64,000 bases of DNA from Crossaster papposus. Taxonomy: Eukaryota > Echinodermata > Asteroidea > Velatida > Solasteridae. Shown here piece after piece: positions 12,101-24,100 of the stretch. The notes beneath the pieces are model-generated. The model saw only the letters and a list, made by a program, of their open reading frames with translations. It was not told the origin of the DNA and made no database searches. The DNA lies in the NCBI GenBank assembly GCA_037893245.1, contig JBAIAA010000507.1, positions 1,364,001 to 1,428,000 on the forward strand, read 5' to 3'. A program made the position numbers and the translations under genes. Positions within the stretch are counted from its first letter, which is position 1; each line of letters starts with the position of its first letter.

Positions 12101-15100
12101 GGAATCTAGGATGGGTACTTCACCCTTTCAATGATAAAAGTGTACAAAGCCAACATCGGGGTAGTTATGACAGGGTATTAAAGGGAACAAAACCTACATC
12201 GGGGTAGTTATGACAGGGTATTAAAGGGTACCAAACCTACATCGGGGTAGTCATGACAGACATGACAGGGTATTGAAGGGTACAAAACCTACACCGGGGT
12301 AGTTATGACAGGGTATTAAATGGTACAGAACATACATCGGGGTAGTTATGACAGGGTATTAATGGGTACAGAACCTACATCGGGGTAGTTGTGACAGGGT
12401 ATTAATGGGTTCGAATCCTACATCGGGGTAAGTCATGATAGGGTATAAAAGGGTACAAAACCTACATCTGGGTACTTATGATAGAGTATTAAAGGGTACA
12501 AAACCTACATCGGGGTAGTTATGACAGGGTATTAACTTACAAAATCTACATTGGGGTAGTCATGACAGGGTATAGAAAGGGTACAAACCATACACCGGGG
12601 TACTTATGACAGGCTATTAAAGGGTACAAAACCTACATCGGGGTAGTCATGATAGGGTATAAAAGGGTACAAAATCTACATCGGGGTAGTTATGACATGG
12701 CATACTGCAGGGCACATTTTGAATACAGATGTAAACAGAGGGCACATCGTCTATATAATTAAATGTTTCGGAACAATTACAGAATATCTAGCGCAATCAT
12801 TTTGCTGGATGCCTAGAATCATTTACTTTTAATTAGAAAATATATTTCTTAATAGTTCGGAATTAAAAAAGTTGATATCTGCAAATGGTGTATCCTACCT
12901 ATTAAAGTGTTATTATTATGTCTCTTCTTATGCAGAATATGAAATTTCAGACGATCAGCACTATGGTGTGGCTAACACAGGTGAGTGTTAAAGGGTACTA
13001 GAAATACAAAACTTTAATATGGCGAGAAAAACGTTTTAATAATGCTGAATACTTAACAACTGCAAAAACTTCATATTTCTTTCTATTCGTTCACCCTAAC
13101 CCTCCCAAATCCTTCAAAATCAATATGATTTTGCACACACCCTAGGGAGTTAGGGTTAATCGTGACCCTAAAATAAAAACCAATATGCGCCGTGCCCCGC
13201 CCATAAAAGATGACGTCACGGTAAGAATAGAGCGTGGCTGTGCCAGGCTAAGCCTAGTCTTGAATACAAGGCTATGCTGTATCCGCAACGTGGGATCATC
13301 GTTTGCCACAACACTAAACGTGTACATAGCCCGCAGTGCATTATTATACATACTCAGCTGGTTCTCTGTAATAATGCAATGCGGGCTATGTACACGTTTG
13401 GTGTTATGACAAACGATGATCCCACGATGTGGAAACAGTGCAGCCTTGTATTCAAGGCTAGGCTTAGCCTGGTATAGCCACGCTATATTCTTACCGTGAC
13501 GTCATCTTTTGTGGGCGGGGCACGGCGCATATTGGTTTTCATTTTAGGGTCACGATTAATGAGCAAACATAAACAAATATGAAGTTTGTGCAGTTGTTAA
13601 GTATTCAGCGTTATTAAAGGATATATTTCGCCATATTAAAGTTTTGAATTTCAGTTACCCTTTAAATTCATTAGTTGGAACATTACGCGAAGTATTAGAC
13701 CTGGAATCGGATCATAGGGCGCAGTGGTTGCACGCGCTGTATATTACTTCAATCCCAATAAGCCGCTAAGTTCCAGCATCGTCTGTTGTATGGACAAATA
13801 AGTTAGCAATGGGAGAGACTGTGAACACGGACCAATGTTGAATACAAATCATATTTCACTTCAGCTAACTCGTAGGCCTACACACGACTTATATGTCGTA
13901 AGTACGAGTTATATATTTTATAATAATATATATAGTAATACCTCCAAATAGGCAATGCCATAGAGACGTACACAAACTTAAAACAGTCCTAACTTGTTTA
14001 CCCTAACCCCTTTCTCTAAGACTTTTGAGATTTATGGTATTTAGACCAAAATCTGTCGTTCTAGGACAAAAATAGCTCCCAAATATCGTTTTTTATAATA
14101 ATATTTTATTTTATATCTCTTACGTGTAATTTATATCTCGTACGTACGACGTATATACCGTACGTACGACTTGTGTGTCGTACGTACGACTTATATATTT
14201 GAACTTGTACGTACGGCTTGTATCTCGTACTTACGACTTATGAAATGTAATTCGTAAGTCAACTTATATGTCATACGTACGACTTATGAATTCTAAGTCT
14301 ATAGTATTAGTCAAGTCATCCCATTTTAATCACCTTCTAATAAACGGTCGGCAATAGCCATAAACAAAGATGGCGGACAAACTTAATTGTCGTGCACCTG
14401 TTGCCGAATGAGGAGTACTCCCGGTATAAGTCGTACGTACGAGATATACATGTAAGTCGTACGTACACGCGAGTCGCAGCTATTACATGCCCTATTGTGT
14501 AAAAAGTTCCCTGCTTTTAGGAATTAAATGATATTTAATTCCCCTTGTCCCAAAAACCTCTGTGACGTCCATAATAGTCTCTCTCGTTTATCGAGAAAAC
14601 CTGAATGATTACCATCTAAATCGTTCATTGAGTAGCGATTGGTAAATGTTCAACGGCGACACTTATGCCGACGGCAGGGGCCAGGCCTCATTCTTTAGTC
14701 GGGCTTGAAGTCATTACATCAAAAATCATCCAACGACCTTGTGTAAACGTGTACTTGACTTGAGCGCAGAGTGTAGATTAACCTAATGGGAGTGACACCG
14801 TGCATGATGAAGTCATGGTCGAAATCAGGCATGATGCTTACTAATCATACTTAGGCCGTGTCCGAAACGACTGTCTAGAGCTACGGTCTACGTCTACAGC
14901 TACAGCTACTTCTACGTAGGAGCTAAGGCAAATGGAATTCAGACGCGGCTACGGTAGAGCCTACGACTAGTTATTGCGCCCCCAAGCGATGCTTGAATTA
15001 TTGTTTGCAAAATTACAATGTAAGAATTTACAACAACAATCGTCTGCTAGATGTTACGCAATGTTTGTTTACAGCCAGTCGAAATACCTGATGATATTGA

Positions 15101-18100
15101 CATATCTGTCGATCTGTTAGTTTCAATTCAATGCACTATCATTGAAAAATTAACGAAAATTTGCTCCAAAATTAAGGTTAGTGCAGCCGCAATTTTGTTT
15201 TGCCTGAGCTAGACAACTTCTTTTACGGCTAGAATTTTGTGACGTTGTAGCCGTAGCTGTAGCTCTAGACAGCATTTCGGACAGCGCTACAAAATGGCCG
15301 ACGCAGACAATAGCCGTAGCTGTAGCTCAAGACACCCGTTCCGGACGCGATAATTTTTCTGCAGGTAGGTTGGTACATTAGCCAATCAGAACACAGATGA
15401 TGTTGACGTCATCGATGATGTTAGAGTTGTCTGGGACAAATTAACCCTAACCCCTAACCCTAACCATAAAGAAAATTCCTTTCTCTATGCCCTAACCCCT
15501 AACCCTAGTCAGATCCCAGACAACTTCATCGATGACGTCAACACCATCTGTGTTCTGATTGGCTAATAAATGTACACTATGTACCAACCTACCTGCAGAT
15601 AAAATTATCGCGTTCCGGACACGGCCTTAGCTTCGATTAGACATTCTGTGACCCGACCCAACCCAACAAAATGAGTCACGCGTCACGAGAGCTACTTTTG
15701 AGTAATAGGCCTTTTTCACAGTATTCTACACAATATAAATCAATGGAAACAATCAATGTTTTAACTGAAAAAACATTTGTATATTATGTAGATGTCAATC
15801 TGAGTGATATACCAAAAACGAAGAGCCAACGATGTACTTTCTACTGCACATGTTAAAGGGATCGTATACGTTTGGTAATTACTCCAAAAATTATTGGCAA
15901 TAAAAACTAACTTGGTAAGAAGTACAGCAGCATTGGACAGTATAATGCATTTTTTGAAACTTTTCACTGCTGCGGTTATGGGAAAAGATATCACTTTTTA
16001 TCCCCAAAAGTCTGAATCTGAGAAGCGTTACTGCAGTGACGTTTCTCAGACTGTGTATTCCAATGCAGAATATTTTTTCCTGCGTGGACATAACCGCTCC
16101 AGATTTTCGGCAATATCTTAAAATCGCTACCACCTTTTGAAATGAAATTTTTACAGGTTAGTTTTATGGTATATATCTATAACTACATAGGATTGAAACA
16201 AACAATGGGTTCCAATTACCAAACGTGTACGATCCTTTTAACCTAATAACTGCGACCTTGTCATTAAGACTTCTGTCGAGGGATTCAGTCACATGTTTAC
16301 CTAAGTCGTTCTTTTTGGGGTGACCACACACAAATCCTTCCGATACTATAAAAAAAATCGTAATGATTGAAGAATGAAGAGTATATGATTACACAGTATT
16401 CTGCATAACAAGATATTCCCCAATTCGTCTATCGATGGCCTCTTAAAAAAAACAGATCGCTCAAACAAAAAATCTATTTGTGTAATTCAGTTAACGCCAT
16501 ATGTGTATGGCAAACTTGTTTAGAAGAATTATCCTTTCATATTTCTAATTCTCGACGAACATTCAGAATTATCATCGTATTTGAAGGTAGTATATACATC
16601 ATTTTCAAAAATATTTAAAAAAAAAATACTGAATTAATATTAAATATATTACTTGACTGTAAGTGAATAACAGTCTGAACTTCCCTATGAAATCACAGCA
16701 TCTGGTGTGCTAGGGTTTTTAAGAAAAGTAAAATCTTGTATGAATTGAAAATACCTGACTTTTGTTGTTAACACTGCCCCTAAGTTATTCAATGTAGTTA
16801 TAGTCCACGTTTTATTTGCAATACTGGTGCACATCCGTGAATGGGTGCAAGCCAACTTGTCTGGTTTCCTAATCTGATAATTGCTGTTTTGTCTGAAGGA
16901 AGTCAAGAAACCAGACAACAAAAACAGCACTTTTTTTCTTGTTTTTTCTATTATTTATGAATACAAAACTTTAAACAGATCAGCGTCACAATATTTAGTA
17001 TAAATCTCCTAACCCATCCATTTAAAAAACAATCTTAAACAAAAAACTACCTTTAAATTACGCTTCCTCTCGGAATTCCACTCTACTTTCGCTGTTTGTA
17101 TAGAGAACCTTTTTCTTTTAATTCGCGATAAATGTATACAGTACCACTTATGCAACGAATTCCCCTTTTATCGATTGCCATTTTCGTTCCTGCCCCCGCG
17201 TGATGAAGCGCTGGACGGATGAATACCTACAGTGGGACCCGGAGGATTACAACGGCCTAATGACATTGCGGCTGCCGTCCAGTATGGTCTGGTTACCCGA
17301 CACGGTGCTCTACAACACGTGAGTTACTAATGACAAGCCTGGGGCCAGTTTTATAGAGCTGCTAAGCACAAAAAAATTGCTTAGCACAAAAAAGTCTTGC
17401 TCATTAAAAACAGGTTATCAGTCAACATTTTACGGGCTTTTCACGCTAATCCCCAAACCAGCTGAATATCAATCGAAAACAATAAATTTCACGTAAAAAT
17501 TTAGTCTATAACCTTGTTTTTAGCAAGGACACATTTTCATGCTAAGCAAATATTTGTGCTTAGCAGCTCTATGAAATTGGCCCCTGTAGTGGCCTCGCTT
17601 ACTGACAGACTATGGGCCTTTTCTAATCCCTGGCTTCGTTTCGTCTGTGGCTTAAGGCGTTTTTAGATTCCCAACTGCAAGATCCCCTGTCACATTTTGA
17701 TGCCTGCTGTGCTTCAGAAACATTTAATCGGTTGATATGGACCCAAAAGCTAGACTATTTCCATTTGCTTTAATTTATATTTGCTTAACAGTAATTCGGA
17801 ATTCGTAGGCGAAGCCGAAGCCGAAGACGAAGCAAAGGATTTCAAAAAGGCCCTTAGTGACTAACTGAATGTCAATAAGCCAGTTCGGCATTCCAACTGC
17901 ACATGTGCAGACCAAGATTTGTTTTCTCTCGTGGTAACCAAGTCTGCATTCAACATTTCGAAAAATTGCACAGAATGATTCTGTGCAATTTTTCGTGCAA
18001 TCGAAAAGACGACCGGAAACGTTTGTTCGAACAAAAGTTTGAACACACAAGACATAATAAAAACACTTCGCTGTACAAACTTGTTTAATTGTGACTCCAA

Positions 18101-21100
18101 AACACGACGATCTCTTAAAATTTGTTTATACCCGGGGTTGGAGATGACAACCTTCACGCGGTCCACCCTGTTTCCACTAATGCCACCAAACCGATGTATA
18201 TGTAGTAACATGTTAAGCTGCTCATCATCATACAAAAGAAGAAGATACACCGACAGATAAATCGTCAAATCGTGATATGCACATGGGCAGTTGCAACGAA
18301 ACTGGCTTATTGTGACTCGGGATGTGTAGACTTGTGATAAATTGCTAACACCTAGAGGGGGCAAGAGGGGGGGGGGGGGGGGGGGGGGGGTGGGGGGTCG
18401 CACAAGTAGCGGCGTATTGGGGTTGAACGTCTATAGATGGTACCAGGGATACACTGATTTTGTATTAAGGGGGAGGCCTGGGGGGGAAATAGTGTGCAAT
18501 TCGAGATTTTAAGGGAGGGTCTGGTATGATCTCTGATGAGGGCACGGACATCCTATCTAATCCAATCTACTACCACCCAATCCCATCCCAAACCACCCCA
18601 TTCCATTCCATTCCATTATATGCCATCCAATGCTATCCCATCCCAACCAACCCAACCCAACTAACTCCAATCCACTCCCATGCACCCCAATCCACTCCCA
18701 TTCCACTCCCAAACCAAACCAAACCAAACCAAACTAAACAAAATCAAACCACCCCATCACATCCCATCCCATCAAACCCCATTTCATCCTATCCCTTCCA
18801 ATTCACTGCCACCCCAACCCACCCCATCCCATTACAACCAACCCCATTCTCTACCGACCCCAACCCTATCCCATCCACTACCATCCTACCCCTCCCCATC
18901 AACTACTACCCCATCTAATCCACTTCCATACCATCTCATCCTACCCCACCTCATCCCGGCCATCCCATCGGTCGCGATCTTCTCTACGCAGTCGCCAGAC
19001 GTCCAACGCGCAGCTGATGTCCATCCACACCACGATGATCATCAACCACGACGGCAGCATCGACTGGAGCGCTCCTATCACCTTGATCAGCCAGTGCAGT
19101 GTCAACGTCAACTTCTACCCGTTCGACGCCCAGAGGTGTATGCTGAAATTCGGCTCGTGGCAGCACGACGCACATTATATCGACTATCCGGGAGCGATTG
19201 CCGACGCAACCATGTATCAGCACAACGGAGAATGGGACACATTTGGTAGGTGATAATATATGTTATCACTGTTGAAGTAACAAGTGGATTCCACAAGTAT
19301 TTGCTTCGGTTGTGTTAATTGGTGGTAAATTCACAGTAAACAAAAAGGAACGTTCACACTCGTACTCAGGTACGTTGGAAGGCCTTCGCACATTTTGACC
19401 ACCAAATGTGCTCGACATTATGAAACCAGAGACCTACTGTAATTAATAACGTCAAATTATGAACCTCTCCATAACAGGATGAGGGGCAATCCGGTTTAAT
19501 CCGGATGTAAGTTAGAAACTTGGAAGGTTAAAAATTAAGAACACTCTTGGCGACGGCAATGTTATCACTTAGTTCTTATAAATGGCATGGGCGCAAGCTT
19601 AGAATCAAAGTCTGCTGCCAACAAGCGTCCTAATAAAAGTCCTAGTTGTATCCGTCATTGGCCGTTTTCCAAACTCCAGTCTAAGCTCCGTCTTCAGCTC
19701 CATCACGATTGCTAAACTGCATGAACGAAACCACAGACGGAGACAAAGCTGGGCTTGGGAAAACGGCCTTAAGGTTGCACACCAGTAAACACAAACACTT
19801 CCTTATAACACATCTCATGCTGTTTTGTTATCCTGGCTGGCTGAAACACGGCCTCCATAACAAAATACGCCTACTTTTATTATTATTATTAATTCTTTCT
19901 GGTAATGAAACCAAGGATCCCTCAAAAGCGCTCTAGGTACTACGGCTGTAGCTGCATGTACCACAGCTACAGCTCGTAAGCCTGAAAAAACCTACAGAGA
20001 GAAGAAGGTACAGTTTTAGAGGTGGGAGGAAAGCCCCAGGATAATATCCTGGAGAAGACCCACAGAATCAGGCAGGGACTGAAAACCAAATCCACATTTT
20101 TGGCCCAGGTGGGGTTCGAACCCGGTTCTAAGCGGTGGAAGGCGAGGAAAGAACCGCTACGCCAACCTGACTCCCCTCGAGTTTCAAAACTTCAGGTTCT
20201 GTTCAATTTTGAAGGAGTAACCAATGACCTTTGTCGATAAATTTTCATTCAAAGATGACCACCCCGAAAAGAGGTCCGGAGGCCTATCGCCAACCTGAAA
20301 ATGATGCCTCCGCTCCATTGCAAAACGGATTACCTTTATGGCTCAATTTCATCTGAATGTTACAGTTACATCAGCTGACAGTTCTGTGCACGGCTTCACT
20401 GAGCCGTGCATGGCCTACAGAATGCTCAGATAGCAAAGTAATATAGAAGGCATGTAAACATATGACACCCTTTATACAAGACGCTGTTTTCCCCTTTCTT
20501 CATCTCAATGAAGGTCATTCAGTGCAACAAATGTTAAAAAGACAAATCTGGGACCGAGAACATTTCCAATTTTGTTACGGAATACTCGACTCTCCATATA
20601 TTTTGCACACAACCGCTGAGGTAGCGTTAGGGTTTCTACATTCGTGTTGATGTCCTCCATGTTTTCTTTCCCCGACCGAACACATTATGCAGAGATGACA
20701 GTCAAGCGCAACGTCAAGATATACGCCTGCTGCCCGGACAGGCAGTACCCAGACGTGACCTTTACACTGATCCTGCGCCGCAAGCCGCTCTTCTACGTCA
20801 TCAACCTGATCATCCCCTGCGCGCTCATCTCGGCCATGTCAATGGTAGAGTTCATCCTGCCTTGCAACTCCGGAGAGAAGGTATCCCTGGGCATCACCGT
20901 GCTCCTGTCCCTAACGGTGTTCATGTTGGTGGTGGCGGAGAACATGCCGGCCAACAGTGACGATATACCCATCATCGGTAAGGAATCTCTTCTTGCTATA
21001 GATATCAGATGAGATTTTAAAGGTTTGCACGGTGAAAAGGCAATAAGATAAGTTGACTATCCATGGAGAAACGCATCCAGTTCATAACTCTTCTATATGT

Positions 21101-24100
21101 TTTTTAAATGTTTGAAGGACATTGCTCCACCTTATCTCTCTGATATGTTTCATCTTCACCAAAGCAATCGTCAAGGACTCCGTTCTTCCTCCGATAGAGC
21201 TCGGCTTAACACTCTCAACTCAAGTTTATCTTAAAGCAAACACGCCTTCTCACACTCTGCTGCTGAACTTTGGAACAGTCTCACCATTAGTGTCCGTGAT
21301 TCTACATGTACTTGTGTTGTTGCATTTAAGAGTAAACTTAAAACTTATCTTTTTTCTAAATAGTAGATTTAAGTTTTGTTCTAGTTTGTTTTAATTTATC
21401 CTTTCTTTTGTTATGCGCTTTGATCATGTTTTGGAAAAGCGCAGTACAAATGCCTGTTGTTATTATTATTATTATATAAAGTCTCCTGGCGACGAGCAGA
21501 GTATACTGTGCGAAACGCTGGGTTCCCCTCGTAATCGGGTTCTTTTCAGAACCACACAACACACAAAAGAGAATTGCCACATGGTGCTACCGCAAACAAC
21601 TTAATAATATTGCTAGATATTGACAATGATATTGAAACCCGTGACCTCTGGGGCCAATTTCATAGAGCTGCTAAGCACACAAATTTGCTTAGCACAAACA
21701 AGTCTTGCTCATTAAAAACAGGTTACCAGCGATAATTCTACGGGGTTTTTCATGCTAAGCCACAAACCAGCTGATTATCAATCGAATACAATACAGATCA
21801 CGTAGAAATTTGGTCTGTAACCTTGTTTTTGCCAAAGACAAATATTTTCATGCTAAGCAAATTTGTGTGCTTAGCAGCTATATGAAATTGGCCTAAGCTA
21901 TCCAGCTTGATGTTGGTCATAATAAGTTAGTCAATATGTTTGTTCAGAATGGGCACTGATAAGAAATCTCTTCTGTTGGTTCTTGAGAAACAAGACAGCT
22001 CAGATTGTGTATCTAAAGCTAAAGGTCAAGGGGTCCTAGCGAAACATATAGTGACTAGGTACCAAAACTCTCCAAAACACATCAAAGCACACACAACAGC
22101 TTTGGTGTATTCAGTACACAATTGAGTTCTGATGGTAAAGTTCGTTCCCAGATTTACCACATGGTTGCTTCTGGTTTTTGTTTTTGACAGCACGGTACTA
22201 CATCGTGACGATCTTTCTCGTCTCCTGTTCAACCTTTATGACGGTGATGGTGCTCAACCTCCATCATCGCAAGTACCGGGTGCCGAACTGGGTACACAGT
22301 GTATTCATAGGCGGTATGGCTCCCGTCTTCTGCCTCAAGGTAATCACAGATTAATATCGACTGTCCTTAGGAGTTAATCTTCTACAAGAGGGATGTACTT
22401 TACCGCAAGAAGAAGACCAAGAATGGGAGAGACGCATCAACCACATCACCTTCGATCCACATCACCCAAACATAACCATTCGACCTAGCCTTGGCCAAGG
22501 CTATCATTAAAGCTTGTTCCCTGAACGAGCGAGCTCAAGCCGCTGCTACAATACTACAGCTGATTTGTCTAATCCGCCTCCGTACGGCACACAGCGCCCA
22601 GCACGCTTGCATCAGGTGCCATTTTTGTTGTGATCGTAAAAAGGCCAGAGCATATAGATTCAGATTCAAGATCAATCTGACTCAGAAGATTTAACAGTGC
22701 GCTAAACCATCCTCACCCAGCCTCACCCAACTCGGCCAAATGTAAATTGCCAACCTAACCCAAAACATCTCAACCAAAACTCAACCAACATAACGGAACC
22801 AAAAACCAACCCCATATCCTACCCTACCCCATTCTAATTCACCAACTCAACTAAATCAAACCAAGCAATACCGTATGTTGCAGCCAAAAGAAGCCCTTTT
22901 TTCTTCCTATTCCTCCACGATTTGACCAACCACTTCTTCATACAAATTTCAACATATATGATGAGGGTTTATCTCAGTGACCCCACTATGGTATGGGTGA
23001 AATACCCAATTTGCCATTCTCTCGACCTTACAACAAGGCTTCCCTCTTCCACGACAGGTAAACAGTCGCCGTACCAAGAACATCTACAACAGCCGGAAGC
23101 CCCACTTCCAGCTGGTTCCCACAGCAAGCACGGCAACCACGTACCTGGACCAGGACTCCTACATGTCCAAAGAGGAAAGCCACAGCATGAACAACACGCC
23201 TAGTCATCACGGGCAGACCGAGACAGCGTACACCACTAACACTCATCAGAACCAACCTCGGAAGCCATGGGACTGGAAGGTAAGCTTTGAGTGCGATTAT
23301 GGTGGGCTTTGCCATTTGTTCAATGCAAGTTCGCCAGGTAAAAGCCTATCGATGTATGGAGCTATACAAAGGAGAACAGGTCATTGAAGCAAAAGTATAG
23401 AATCTAGGATTCATCTTTAAGCACGAGAGGCCACACGATGAGGCAAAACATGCATCAGGCCAAGAATTCCACAGAGCTACACAATGAGGGAAACAAGTTA
23501 TTGGCATATCTGTTCGTTCTACCTCTGGGTACAGCTAGAGTGTAATTGCGTTAATAGGCAGAGAGCCGAATTTAACGCTTAAACACCCTAACTGCTGGGA
23601 GGAATCAAGCCGAACAAGCTGATGGAACATTTGAACAAAATGGATATAAATGTTTTCTGAAATGCTGCCTCTGAAAAACAATCGGCGACGATGGGTGTAA
23701 CTTGTTAGTGACTGTGTGGTAATTACATAAGCTACAACGCTATCTAAAACACCTGCCGTTTCTGTTTTTGATGGATCCAAACCGAAATCTTTTAAGTTTC
23801 CTTTAAACAGCCTCATCACCAAACCCCAACCAAATTGAGAACTCAATCAACCCTTAGCAAAGCAGTCTGTATATACCGTGCGCGATTTGAAAAAAAATTC
23901 TTTACCTAGTCAAACCATCGGATTCTAAGTATGCGACGCTGATACTGCAGATGGAAAGCTTAAATGCGTTCCTGGTTTTTGTTTTGCGTATTCACGGTTA
24001 TACATTTTCTTCTTATACGATACAGGAGCAAGCCCTGATGGACACTCTCACCAACGTCCGGTTCCTGGCCCAGCGGTTCGCCGAGCGAGACCGCGAGGAG

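Noticed and set aside
15420-15520. An interstitial telomere
   Set aside because: The CCCTAA-like units are few, imperfect and arranged symmetrically within a MITE that occurs twice with 9-bp duplications.
18526-19249. A 130-189-residue proline-rich protein
   Set aside because: It is the low-complexity CCATC array running into receptor exon 5 in the wrong phase.
23535-23846. A minus-strand gene inside the last receptor intron
   Set aside because: No homology, splice context or codon bias; probably chance.
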